The notes below the pieces were generated by a model, which worked only from the letters and a program-made list of their open reading frames with translations, was not told the DNA's origin and made no database searches. From Aquibacillus rhizosphaerae (GTDB lineage Bacteria; Bacillota; Bacilli; Bacillales; Amphibacillaceae), in the NCBI RefSeq assembly GCF_030282825.1, contig NZ_JASTZU010000019.1, positions 1 through 38,665 on the forward strand: 38,665 nucleotides of DNA, read 5' to 3'. A program made the position numbers and the translations under genes. Shown in pieces: positions 1-6,732 of this stretch. Every line of letters begins with the position of its first letter. The stretch's first letter is position 1.

Positions 1-320
1 GAGAAGCTTATGAATTGAAAAATAAATTGGACAAATGGTTTAAATTTAGTGATGAAAAAACGGCTAAAAAGGGGTTGGAGGAATGTTTATTGGTTATGAG
101 TAGTTCTACCATTGAAGCATTTCACAGAGTTGAAAAAACATTTAACCGATGGAAACAAGAGATTCTACAATCTTTTATGTACCCATTTAACAACGGTTAT
201 ATTGAAGGTGTTAATAACACGATTAAAGTGACCAAACGCATGTCTTATGGAATTAAAGATTTTGATCGATTGAAAAATAAAATATTATGGCGACAAGAGG
301 TTCGAAGGGTATTCGTATAA
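1..320 (+). CDS. ISL3-family transposase, C-terminal part, cut by window edge
   Basis: The reading frame is open from the window edge to a TAA stop, so only about the last 106 residues are visible. The protein would catalyse DNA cut-and-paste of its own insertion sequence. The C-terminal pattern YPFNNGYIEGVNNTIKV followed by KRMSYGIKDFDR and a closing KILWRQ segment is the usual end of ISL3-family transposases. This region carries the final acidic residue of the DDE catalytic triad (the E of IEG). A typical ISL3 inverted repeat follows 40 bp after the stop. Whether the copy is intact upstream cannot be seen. The first visible TTG is not a real start because coding sequence continues to base 3. 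Family identity is fairly sure; activity is unknown. Confidence 0.8.
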   Translation, partial: EAYELKNKLDKWFKFSDEKTAKKGLEECLLVMSSSTIEAFHRVEKTFNRWKQEILQSFMYPFNNGYIEGVNNTIKVTKRMSYGIKDFDRLKNKILWRQEVRRVFV

Positions 321-359
321 AAAACTCCCTTCAATTAAGAGAGGGTGGCATGAAAATCA

Positions 360-383
360 CACCACCACATTTGACAGAGAACC
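360..383 (+). repeat. Right terminal inverted repeat of the ISL3-type element
   Basis: Read on the minus strand this stretch starts GGTTCTCTGTCAAATGTGG, which is the style of ISL3 terminal repeats (GGTTCTTTGTCAAAT and relatives). It sits just outside the transposase stop, where the right end is expected. The next 8 bases (384-391, AAAATATT) are the candidate target-site duplication. The left end lies outside the window, so this cannot be confirmed here. Confidence 0.65.
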
Positions 384-588
384 AAAATATTTTGTTTATA
401 ACAGATATATATAAAGTTTGCACTAAGTCAATACTCATCTTGTAAAGACAGAAGAAAATCTCACTAAAGTTACTACAAACTTTCTCTCAAGTTTGGCGGA
501 TGTAAAGCATCAACAATGTTTATGAGCAAGGTTTATTTCGAGAATGTTGTGAACGTTTTCAAAAAGCACTATTATACTTGACTGAGTT
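384..588. other. Intergenic stretch between IS end and usp, no gene seen
   Basis: No reading frame with a start and ribosome-binding site was found. One short open stretch (about 494-603, plus strand) lacks a start codon and is read as chance or very old debris. A possible SigA promoter lies at its end: TTGTGA (547-552), 17-nt spacer, TATTAT (570-575). Confidence 0.4.
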
Positions 589-597
589 TGGTATAAT
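589..597 (+). promoter_or_regulatory. Extended -10 promoter element of the usp gene
   Basis: TGGTATAAT combines the extended TG motif with a perfect TATAAT box, about 30 bp before the usp start codon. No good -35 lies 17 nt upstream, which extended -10 promoters can tolerate. A second candidate (TTGTGA-17-TATTAT, 547-575) lies just upstream. SigB-type control, common for usp genes, is not evident. Confidence 0.5.
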
Positions 598-627
598 ATA
601 CTAAAAATATCTGTTAGGAGTCCTTTT

Positions 628-1047
628 ATGTTTAATAATATCTTATTAGCTTCCGATGGTTCTGATCATGCAATTCGTGCTGCTGAACAAGCGATTGAAT
701 TGGTAACGAATAACCCTAGTGCAAAGATAACAATTGTATATGTAGTGGATGGTTCAAAGTCAAAATCAGATGTGTTGCATAACTGGAATTCTATTGATGT
801 TGATCGTGGTAGGAAAGAAAAACTTACTTTAACTGAACAAAAATTAAAACATAATAAAATTAAGTATGATATTCAAATTCTTCATGGGGAACCTGGACCA
901 ACTATTGTAAAGTATGCTAATACTAATGATATCGATATTTGTGTAATTGGAAGCCGTGGATTAAATTCTTTACAAGAAATGGTGCTTGGAAGTGTAAGCC
1001 ATAAAGTGGCAAAGCGGGCAAGTTGTCCTGTAATGATCGTAAAGTAA
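628..1047 (+). CDS. Universal stress protein (UspA family)
   Basis: A 139-residue single-domain cytoplasmic protein of the usual Usp length. The N-terminus NNILLASDGSDHA is the family's first strand and loop. The ATP-binding signature G-x2-G-x9-G-S is present at residues 108-122 (G108, G111, G121, S122), so this is probably an ATP-binding Usp that forms dimers. These proteins help cells survive stress, starvation or loss of energy, but the exact task is not known for most members. The start is supported by TTAGGAGT nine bases upstream. It is monocistronic: an extended -10 promoter precedes it and a hairpin shared with the opposing DUF1657 gene follows directly. Confidence 0.93.
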   Translation: MFNNILLASDGSDHAIRAAEQAIELVTNNPSAKITIVYVVDGSKSKSDVLHNWNSIDVDRGRKEKLTLTEQKLKHNKIKYDIQILHGEPGPTIVKYANTNDIDICVIGSRGLNSLQEMVLGSVSHKVAKRASCPVMIVK

Positions 1048-1072
1048 AAGGAGGCATTTATGCCTCCTTTCT
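1047..1072. terminator. Bidirectional intrinsic terminator (usp / DUF1657)
   Basis: A perfect 10-bp stem, AAAGGAGGCA with TGCCTCCTTT, closes a TTTA loop and overlaps the usp stop codon. A T-rich tail follows on the plus strand. The convergent DUF1657 gene ends three bases away, so the hairpin can serve both genes. Confidence 0.75.
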
Positions 1073-1074
1073 GT

Positions 1075-1281
1075 TTATTGATTTTTGTACTGTGGTTCTT
1101 GAGTTTCAATGTATTGTAAACGAGCTTTAAGATTATCTAGAATTTGTTGTTGCTGGTTACTCAAATTCTGGAACATTGTTTTTGCTGTTTGATCTTGTGT
1201 TTCTAATGAAAAACTGTGTAAGCTCGCCAATGTACTTTCACAACTAGAAATTGCCTGTTGCATTTGTGTACCTACTGTCAA
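1075..1281 (-). CDS. DUF1657 small protein, spore-associated
   Basis: A 68-residue protein of the DUF1657 family, recognised from the start (M)TVGTQMQQAI, the middle SLHSFSLETQDQTAK and the end EPQYKNQ. DUF1657 genes are often found with spoVA-type or DUF421 genes in spore formers, and the proteins are thought to act in spore membranes or germination. No biochemical role is established. The start is the TTG at 1281, because GAGGAGGTG sits at ideal distance and family members begin with MTVG. The frame could be extended upstream to 1353, but the extra 24 residues have no family resemblance and no well-placed ribosome-binding site. No spoVA gene is adjacent here, so the gene stands alone. Confidence 0.85.
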   Translation of the reverse strand: MTVGTQMQQAISSCESTLASLHSFSLETQDQTAKTMFQNLSNQQQQILDNLKARLQYIETQEPQYKNQ

Positions 1282-1574
1282 TCTTATCACCTCCTCTACA
1301 AAAGGTTTCCCGTGATTGACTGTTTTATCCCGCATTTGTTCTGTAATCCCCAACCTCCAAAATAAGACCTAAAAGCTACTGGGTAATGGTCTTAGGAATT
1401 TCTGTTCTAACCAATTTAATCAAACATGTTTTAAATTATTGGTTTTCGGATACTGTCTTATATAGATTATATAATTAAGTCAATTTCATAATTAACTTAT
1501 TCAGTCATCTGCGACAACAAAATTGGTTTTATGAAATTGATTAAATTGATTATAAAAGGGAGGGGTACGATACG

Positions 1575-2378
1575 ATGGAACTAGAACAAAAATTGAAGGA
1601 ATTACAAAATATCAAATTAGAAAAACCAAATAGTGTATTAAGTATGTATTTAAATACCAATCCGGCTGACACGGAAGGTAAAGATGGACAATGGAAAATC
1701 CAGTTAAAAAATGGATTGAACAGCTTTGAAAACTACTTGGAAAGTAGTGAAGATAAACAAGAGTTGAAAAATTTTAAGAAGGTTCGTGAAAAAATTGAAA
1801 CGTATATTAATGAACATCATTTAGATTTAAAGAAAAGCATTGTTATTTTTGCTTCACCAGATGAATCGATTTGGTTTGTTGAAAACCTTCAAATGGATGT
1901 GAAGACAGAGTTTTATTGGCAAGAGTCCCCAGTCATGGACCAATTATATCAATTGAAGACACAATTTCCAAAACTAGGTATTATTCTAGTGCAGAAAAAC
2001 CAAGTTAAAGTAATAGAAGCAGAACTAGGTACTGTTCTAGATACTACTCACTATGAACTTGATTTAGATACAGAAGATTGGCGACAATATGAAGGTCCTC
2101 ATAAGGCTGATGTATCAATGGGTAAAGGTGGCAAGAATTTACAAACAGACCAATTTGATGAACGTTTTAAAGAGAACCAGAAACGTTGGTATAAGAGCCT
2201 TGCGCCAAAAATGGACAAGCTTGCTAAGGATCACAATTGGAATAGAATATATCTAGCTGGCGATAAGGAAGAAGCCAAGGATATTTCGAATTATATGAAC
2301 AAACAAATTGATAAAATAGACAACCGAAATATTCTTGAACAAAAAGAAGAAAAAGTAATTGAATCCATTGTTGCATAA
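1575..2378 (+). CDS. Bacterial aeRF1-like release-factor family protein (VLRF1/baeRF type)
   Basis: A 267-residue protein resembling the bacterial archaeo-eukaryotic release-factor-like group (baeRF family 10, also called VLRF1). Recognition rests on the N-terminal pattern KPNSVLSMYLNTNPAD followed by GQWKIQLKNGL, and on the C-terminal RWYKSLAPKMDKLAKDHNWNRIYLAGDKE segment, which has the RNase-H/Pelota-like strand-helix layout. Relatives such as VmlR-associated or peptidyl-tRNA-clearing factors are proposed to act on stalled ribosomes or tRNAs, but the role of this subgroup is not proven. The start is set by AAAAGGGAGGGG just upstream. The protein is cytoplasmic, highly charged, with no signal or membrane segment. 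It forms a single-gene unit ending at a strong terminator. The family call is fairly secure, the function is inference. Confidence 0.72.
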   Translation: MELEQKLKELQNIKLEKPNSVLSMYLNTNPADTEGKDGQWKIQLKNGLNSFENYLESSEDKQELKNFKKVREKIETYINEHHLDLKKSIVIFASPDESIWFVENLQMDVKTEFYWQESPVMDQLYQLKTQFPKLGIILVQKNQVKVIEAELGTVLDTTHYELDLDTEDWRQYEGPHKADVSMGKGGKNLQTDQFDERFKENQKRWYKSLAPKMDKLAKDHNWNRIYLAGDKEEAKDISNYMNKQIDKIDNRNILEQKEEKVIESIVA

Positions 2379-2380
2379 TA

Positions 2381-2418
2381 ATAAGCCATCCTCTTATATT
2401 GAGGATGGCTTATTTAAT
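2381..2418. terminator. Intrinsic terminator after the aeRF1-like gene
   Basis: A 13-bp stem (2381-2393 with 2401-2413) around a 7-nt loop, based on AAGCCATCCTC paired with GAGGATGGCTT. T-rich sequence follows on the plus strand and, on the minus strand, the sequence after the stem is also T-rich (TTATTATT), so it can act in both directions. Confidence 0.85.
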
Positions 2419-2526
2419 AAGGTGCTTTTCGTTCACAAAAAATAACCTGCCCCCTACATTCATGCTTATTTTTACTGGTTGAATTTTTTTCCAAATCCGT
2501 ACATTACTGCTCTATTTATTCCTAAA

Positions 2527-2557
2527 ATTATATCAGAGTGTATATGTATTTTGTCAA
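2527..2557 (-). promoter_or_regulatory. Orphan SigA-type promoter pointing away from crcB
   Basis: On the minus strand a perfect TTGACA (2557-2552) is followed after 19 nt by TATAAT (2532-2527), preceded by TGA as an extended -10. It lies just after the crcB operon ends and points toward the terminator at 2381, with no gene between. The spacer is longer than ideal. Confidence 0.5.
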
Positions 2558-2567
2558 CTTGAGCAAT

Positions 2568-2933
2568 TTAGAAAAAAGCCTTCAGTACAAAAAAGATTGT
2601 CATGACGGAGCCTATACTAATTATTAAGGATGATAGTACATAAATGATAGCGCGTCTTAACATATTGGCTTGAATCATGGATAATGTTTCTGTTCCGAAT
2701 GTAGAAAAGGTTGTATATGCACCACAAAAACCGACTCCTAGAAAAAGCCAATAAATTTCTGGGAGTTCACCTTTCTCATAAAAATATAGGAGTAAACCAA
2801 GTAGTGCTGAACCACTTATATTTACGCTCAGTGTCCCGACAGGTTTTCTGGGGGTTTTATTCGCTTTTAATCCAATTGAATATCTTGAAATTGCACCGAG
2901 GAATCCACCAGCTGCAACGAATAGTAAATTCAA
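2568..2933 (-). CDS. crcB: Fluoride channel subunit CrcB/FluC (second)
   Basis: A 121-residue membrane protein with four hydrophobic segments, the size of a single Fluc subunit. It forms, as a dual-topology dimer, a channel that lets fluoride leave the cell. The family core GFCGAYTTFSTFGTET (about residues 69-84) carries the TTFSTF motif that lines the fluoride and central Na+ sites. The N-terminal GGFLGAISRYSIG is also typical. The start is a TTG placed directly after the stop codon of the first crcB, with AAAGGGGGAG as ribosome-binding site inside the upstream gene. Two different adjacent crcB genes usually mean an obligate heterodimer, as in other Bacillaceae. No fluoride riboswitch is seen near it. 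Confidence 0.93.
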   Translation of the reverse strand: MNLLFVAAGGFLGAISRYSIGLKANKTPRKPVGTLSVNISGSALLGLLLYFYEKGELPEIYWLFLGVGFCGAYTTFSTFGTETLSMIQANMLRRAIIYVLSSLIISIGSVMTIFFVLKAFF

Positions 2934-3332
2934 TTATACTCCCCCTTTATTAATTGATAACTGGTAACCTGCTAAGCAAAATAATATTCCACCAAATAAT
3001 TGAAGGATAATATATATTAATGCTAAGCCAATGCCATGATTAAATAATTGGACTGTTTCAACAGAAAAGGCGGAAAATGTAGTAAAGGAACCAATAAACC
3101 CTGTGCATATAACTGTTAAAATAGGAGCAGGTATTATATTTCTAATTTGGTTGCTATTTGCTATGTAGGCTAATGAAAAACATCCTATTAGATTAACTAG
3201 AAGTGTAGTAAATGGAAAACCTCCGTCAGAAGAAGAGGTAAGTAAAGAGACTAAATAACGCGAACACGCACCAAAAGCACCACCAACCCCTATAAAGAGA
3301 ATTAATGATGCCTTTGATTGTTTTATTGACAT
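2934..3332 (-). CDS. crcB: Fluoride channel subunit CrcB/FluC (first)
   Basis: A 132-residue member of the Fluc/CrcB family with four membrane segments. The core GFIGSFTTFSAFSVET and the early GGAFGACSRYLVS are diagnostic. It should pair with the next gene to form the fluoride-exporting channel. I place the start at the ATG (3332), which lies within the last ten bases of zur; a GTG three codons further upstream (3341) is possible. No strong ribosome-binding site precedes either start, so translation probably depends on coupling to zur. This places fluoride export under the same transcript as zinc uptake and the Zur repressor, an unusual context. Confidence 0.92.
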   Translation of the reverse strand: MSIKQSKASLILFIGVGGAFGACSRYLVSLLTSSSDGGFPFTTLLVNLIGCFSLAYIANSNQIRNIIPAPILTVICTGFIGSFTTFSAFSVETVQLFNHGIGLALIYIILQLFGGILFCLAGYQLSINKGGV

Positions 3333-3730
3333 TCCGGACACCGACCATAAATTTCAAACTTATGATCTTCTATTGCGAAATTTTGTAATTCACCCTCAAT
3401 ATCATCCATGGGACATGTTCTAATCTCTTTCGTAACACCACATTGTTTACATATAAAATGATGGTGGTGATGGTGATCACATTTAATCCTAAAGAGCTTT
3501 TCTCCATTTAACTCCGTTGATTCAAGAATTCCCACTTCATGAAACAAATGGAGATTCCTATAAATTGTGTCAAAGCTAATCCCTTCATAATTGGGTTCCA
3601 TATATTGCAATAAATCTTTGGCGGTTCTGTATCGATCTTCTTTTGAAAAGAAAATAAGAATATCTTCTCTTTTACCAGTATATTTGTATCCTTTATCTTT
3701 TAGGATAGTTAAAGCTTCTTGAACATTCAC
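3323..3730 (-). CDS. zur: Zinc uptake repressor Zur (Fur family)
   Basis: A 135-residue Fur-family repressor. The N-terminal winged helix (about residues 1-80) includes KYTGKREDILIFF and the recognition region YEGISFDTIYRNLHLF. The dimerisation part has a run of six histidines (CDHHHHHHFIC) that forms the regulatory metal site, then CKQC and a final CPEC, the four cysteines of the structural zinc site. Zur is the best match among Fur-type proteins because it sits in an operon with znuCB; Fur and PerR are less likely. The start is a GTG that overlaps the znuB stop as GTGA, indicating translational coupling. It should repress zinc uptake genes, probably including its own operon, when zinc is plentiful. 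Confidence 0.92.
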   Translation of the reverse strand: MNVQEALTILKDKGYKYTGKREDILIFFSKEDRYRTAKDLLQYMEPNYEGISFDTIYRNLHLFHEVGILESTELNGEKLFRIKCDHHHHHHFICKQCGVTKEIRTCPMDDIEGELQNFAIEDHKFEIYGRCPECQ

Positions 3731-4584
3731 TGTATCGCCTTCTTTCTAGAAAGGTTAAACTTCAACTTTTTAATTGAAATAGAGAGTAGTAATATTAGAA
3801 TAGAGGTTACCACAATCGTACCACCTGGTGGAATTTCAAAATAATACCCAGATATTAATCCTATAATAACAGAAATTTCGCCAAATATAATAGATAAAAC
3901 AATTGTTTGTTTAAAACCTTTTGCGATACGAATACTTGCTGCAACTGGTAAGGTCATTAATGCGGAAACTAAAAGTACACCAACAATTCTAATAGAAGCA
4001 GCTATTACTAATGCTGTTAAAACAATGAATAAGAAATGAATTCTCTTTGCATGGATACCAGAAACAACTGCATGTTCTTCATCAAAAGATAACATAAACA
4101 ATTCCTTATAAAATAGGAATATAACGGTTATAACAATGACAGTTATGACAATGATACTATATAAGTCACTTCTACTAACAGCTGAAACTGATCCAAATAA
4201 ATAATTATACAAATCGGTATTAAATCCATTAGCAAGTGAAATGAAAATGACACTTAGACCAACGCCACCTGAAAGGATAATCGGAATAGCGAGTTCTTGA
4301 TAAGCTTTATATACGCTTCTTAATCGTTCTATAAAAACTGACCCAATAACAGAAAACCCCATCCCGGCATAAAAAGGAGTAATAACACCACCGAGAATAT
4401 ACTTCTTTTCTAACAATAATCCAAATGCAATCCCAGCGAGCGTTACATGGGAAAGAGCATCTGCAATTAAAGATAACCGCCTTACTACAATAAACGTGCC
4501 GAGTAGTGGGGCGATTAGTCCGATTAGAAGGCCAGTATAAAATGTGTTTCGTAAAAATTCATACTCAAAAAAGTTGGCTATCAT
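3727..4584 (-). CDS. znuB: Zinc ABC transporter permease ZnuB
   Basis: A 285-residue integral membrane protein of the ABC-3 family with about eight hydrophobic segments. Family landmarks are LSLIADALSHVTLAGIAFG (about residues 36-54) and the later DEEHAVVSGIHAKR and ALMTLPVAASIRIAKG stretches. It forms the membrane channel of a zinc (possibly manganese) importer together with the ATPase encoded immediately upstream. Zinc is preferred over manganese because of the linked zur gene. The start has AATCGGAGGAAGTAAT upstream. The stop overlaps the zur start by four bases. No intact solute-binding protein gene is present in the operon (see the decayed gene upstream of znuC). Confidence 0.92.
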   Translation of the reverse strand: MIANFFEYEFLRNTFYTGLLIGLIAPLLGTFIVVRRLSLIADALSHVTLAGIAFGLLLEKKYILGGVITPFYAGMGFSVIGSVFIERLRSVYKAYQELAIPIILSGGVGLSVIFISLANGFNTDLYNYLFGSVSAVSRSDLYSIIVITVIVITVIFLFYKELFMLSFDEEHAVVSGIHAKRIHFLFIVLTALVIAASIRIVGVLLVSALMTLPVAASIRIAKGFKQTIVLSIIFGEISVIIGLISGYYFEIPPGGTIVVTSILILLLSISIKKLKFNLSRKKAIQ

Positions 4585-4598
4585 ATTACTTCCTCCGA

Positions 4599-5354
4599 TT
4601 AGTGGTTATGTGTAACTAAATTTAATGGGTGTCCATAAAAGTGTGACAAATCCTTATCTGACAAACTTGAGAATTCAGAAGGATTGCCGTGAAAGTGCAA
4701 ATGCTTGTTTAAGCATACAATATCTGTAGCATGATGTGTCATTGTTCCGATATCATGGGTTACTAACAAAAGAGTAATCCCACTGTCATTATTTAATTGA
4801 TGTAATAAATCATAGAATTTTTTTACATTTTCAGCATCAACCCCTACAGTTGGTTCGTCCAATATAAGTAATTCAGGGTCGCTTACTAATGCTCTAGCAA
4901 TAAAAATTCGTTGTTGTTGACCACCTGATAAATCACCAATGTTTTCATGAAGATACTCTGACATGCCAACCTGTGCGACTGCTTTTTCAATTTTTTGTCT
5001 ATGTTCTTTTGTGAAAAATTTCAAATAGCCAACCTTTGCTGTAAGTCCCATGGAGACTACTTCTTGCACTGAAGCAGGAAAACCAAGATTGAATGCATTA
5101 GCCTTTTGTGAGACAAAACCAATTTTGTTCCAATGCTTGAATTTATTCATTGGTACTCCAAATAATTCAATTGAGCCATGTTGGGGTTTTAATATTCCAA
5201 GTAAGAGTTTAATTAAAGTAGTTTTCCCTCCACCATTTGGGCCAACTAGACCAATAAAAGAACCTTGTGAAATAGTGAAGTTAATTTTGTTTAAAGCATG
5301 TTTATTTTCATAAGCATAACTAACGTCTTTCATTGTGACTATAGGATCATGCAT
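4599..5354 (-). CDS. znuC: Zinc ABC transporter ATPase ZnuC
   Basis: An ABC ATPase of about 251 residues that powers zinc import through ZnuB. Walker A GPNGGGKTTL, signature LSGGQQQR, Walker B LLILDEPTVGVD and the switch histidine in LLLVTHD are all present. The histidine-rich end (GHPLNLVTHNH) is common in ZnuC. I choose the ATG at 5354, since GGAG lies nine bases before it; the ATG five codons upstream (5369) has a ribosome-binding site that is too close. znuB follows after 14 bases. The Zur operator expected upstream is not clear: TAATCGTTAA near 5420 resembles only one half-site. Confidence 0.93.
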   Translation of the reverse strand: MHDPIVTMKDVSYAYENKHALNKINFTISQGSFIGLVGPNGGGKTTLIKLLLGILKPQHGSIELFGVPMNKFKHWNKIGFVSQKANAFNLGFPASVQEVVSMGLTAKVGYLKFFTKEHRQKIEKAVAQVGMSEYLHENIGDLSGGQQQRIFIARALVSDPELLILDEPTVGVDAENVKKFYDLLHQLNNDSGITLLLVTHDIGTMTHHATDIVCLNKHLHFHGNPSEFSSLSDKDLSHFYGHPLNLVTHNH

Positions 5355-5404
5355 AGTGTATATCTCCATTCCTCTGTAATACTAAAATCTTTTTTATGTT
5401 TATC

Positions 5405-5724
5405 TGATAGAATAGTAGTTAACGATTAATGAGGTTCTGGCCTGATTTGACGAAAACTTCTTCCATTCGACACTAAGTTATCTATAATAATGTATCAGTA
5501 AGAACCAATACTAATAAATGTTCCACCTTTAGTAGTTTCTGTCAAAGTTCTTTTAGTAGGGTTCGAAAATGAGAGTTCCTAGGGTGAATAGTTTCTTATA
5601 AGAAAATGCCATAAAAAAGTTTTATATATAAAGTTGATTAAACAGATGTATTTAAAGTACTTGATTTTTGACCACAGCCTGTTAGAATAATAAAAGCTGT
5701 AAGTATTCATTTTATCGTAATCAT
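5405..5724 (-). pseudogene. Decayed lipoprotein gene, probably znuA
   Basis: On the minus strand an ATG at 5724 starts MITIK and then meets TGA. The same frame continues ILTAFIILTGCGQKSS, a lipoprotein signal peptide with lipobox LTGC, and stops again at 5638. This is the typical N-terminus of a solute-binding protein, interrupted by a stop. It sits just upstream of znuC on the same strand, where znuA is often found. Further down, short pieces reading GGTFISIG (about 5517-5540) and IRPEPH (about 5432-5449) weakly echo conserved ZnuA segments, but in different frames. A full znuA needs about 900 bp, so most has been deleted. The broken signal peptide is seen directly; the znuA identity is inference from position. 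Confidence 0.5.
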
Positions 5725-5782
5725 TCTTCTTTGTAAATAAGAATAGTTTCGTTTTAATTCACATTGCTTATAATAAGTGTGT

Positions 5783-5831
5783 AAAAAAAACAAAACCTCT
5801 GTTTGACTTTCCAACAAAGGTTTTGTTTTTT
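5783..5831. terminator. Bidirectional terminator after the coat genes
   Basis: A long hairpin pairs CAAAACCTCTGTT with AACAAAGGTTTTG (one wobble pair), flanked by runs of A on one side and T on the other. It can end transcription of the coat genes on the minus strand and any rightward transcript. Confidence 0.8.
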
Positions 5832-5870
5832 TACATATAAATTTGGATTTAATTAACTCAATATCTAAAT

Positions 5871-6197
5871 TTAATGAATGGGGAATTGGTTTGTATATCC
5901 AGAGAATTGCTGATATGCCTGTTGTATTTTTTGTTGTTCAGCTTTTTCAAGACTGTACCAACCATTTTTAAACATTAGATTGTACAAATCTCTTTGACAA
6001 TTTTGTGTTTCCTGAAAAATTGACGCAACATCTTGATAGATAGCTTGGTTACTTGCTTCATTTAAAGCAGTGCTATAGGCGTCAGTAATATATTTTTCAG
6101 TTGTTAGCATATCATTGACAAAGTCTCGGTCATTCATTTGTGGTGTCTTAGGAACTTGTGTTTCAGGATTTTGTATTTTTTGATTTTGTTGGTTCAT
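5871..6197 (-). CDS. CotF-family spore coat protein
   Basis: A 108-residue Coat F domain protein. After a Gln/Pro-rich N-terminus the fold starts at NDRDFVNDMLTTEKYITDAYSTALNEASNQ, continues through IYQDVASIFQETQNCQRDLYNLMFKNGWY and ends in a Gln-rich tail, all typical of CotF-like spore proteins that form helical bundles. It is expected to be made in the mother cell and placed in the spore coat. The B. subtilis counterpart in this position, next to the fadNAE operon, is yusN. It lies 17 bases after the shorter coat gene and probably shares its transcript. AGAGAGGAGC just upstream supports the start. Confidence 0.82.
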   Translation of the reverse strand: MNQQNQKIQNPETQVPKTPQMNDRDFVNDMLTTEKYITDAYSTALNEASNQAIYQDVASIFQETQNCQRDLYNLMFKNGWYSLEKAEQQKIQQAYQQFSGYTNQFPIH

Positions 6198-6214
6198 TTA
6201 AATTGCTCCTCTCT

Positions 6215-6466
6215 TTATATCATTGATTGCTGATTCTGGTTATTTAAGTGCTGTAATATTCTGTTATAATGATTTTGATGCATTTGACATGCTTGTTCTA
6301 ATGCTGTTTTCACTTCAGGAATTGTACATTGTTCAGCAAAAAAATGTGCCTTTTTTGTTGCATTTAAATTCCAAGATAGCATATCAGTAAGATAAAGTAG
6401 ATCCTTAGAACTCACCTGGTTTGGCGGTTGTGGCATTACTTGACCTTGATTTTGTTGTTGCTGCAT
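6215..6466 (-). CDS. Small CotF-like spore protein
   Basis: An 83-residue protein with a Gln-rich N-terminus and then SSKDLLYLTDMLSWNLNATKKAHFFAEQC, a helical pattern seen in short Coat F-like proteins that partner a full CotF protein. It lacks the longer second half of the domain. The start is supported by TTAGGAGGTT. Its upstream region (minus strand, about 6510-6518) contains CATATATTA, which fits the SigK -10 pattern CATAnnnTA, but no matching -35 is visible, so sporulation control is only suggested. Function in the coat is inferred from family and from the neighbouring coat gene. Confidence 0.7.
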   Translation of the reverse strand: MQQQQNQGQVMPQPPNQVSSKDLLYLTDMLSWNLNATKKAHFFAEQCTIPEVKTALEQACQMHQNHYNRILQHLNNQNQQSMI

Positions 6467-6611
6467 ATGATAACCTCCTAATAATCAAATCACATTTATT
6501 TTCTCCAATTGATGATAATATATGATTGATTCTTAATAGAAAATTAAGTTGTAATATAAAGGAATTGTAAATATAATTACATTTTAAATATAAAGAATCC
6601 TTGAAAAAGGA

Positions 6612-6640
6612 TTGCGAAATGTATCAGAATAACATATAGT
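6612..6640 (+). promoter_or_regulatory. Candidate SigA promoter of fadNAE
   Basis: TTGCGA (6612-6617), 17-nt spacer, TATAGT (6635-6640). The FadR operator lies about 48 bp downstream of the -10 box, in the transcribed leader. Other weaker -10-like sequences exist nearer the operator, so the exact promoter is not certain. Confidence 0.45.
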
Positions 6641-6687
6641 AGAAATAGATGAAGATAAAGGTATCTTCTTTTTTTAATAATCATAAA

Positions 6688-6705
6688 TGAATGAGTATTC
6701 ATTCA
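6688..6705 (+). promoter_or_regulatory. FadR operator
   Basis: TGAATGAGTATTCATTCA fits the Bacillus FadR box (TGAATGA-N4-TCATTCA) with both 7-nt arms perfect. FadR, a TetR-family repressor, binds such sites and is released by long-chain acyl-CoA. It lies just upstream of the fadN ribosome-binding site, so binding here would block the beta-oxidation operon. An ATG inside the operator (6691) is in frame with fadN but is not the real start. Confidence 0.9.
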
Positions 6706-6732
6706 AATAATTACGAGATAGGGGGAAATAGG

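Noticed and set aside
494-603. Open frame reading like a protein C-terminus (EQGLFRECCERFQKALLYLTEFG) before usp
   Set aside because: No start codon or ribosome-binding site, and the usp promoter lies within it. Too short to call a pseudogene without a database match.
1282-1353. N-terminal extension of the DUF1657 gene from a TTG at 1353
   Set aside because: The ribosome-binding site touches that TTG, and the added 24 residues do not fit the family. The TTG at 1281 has an ideal site and gives the family start MTVG.
2711-2953. Plus-strand open frame opposite crcB
   Set aside because: It is an antisense shadow of a clearly conserved gene and shows no family features.
5415-5440. Zur box upstream of znuC
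   Set aside because: Only one half (AATCGTTAA) fits; the second half of the palindrome is absent. The site at 5714-5725 is better but is also incomplete.
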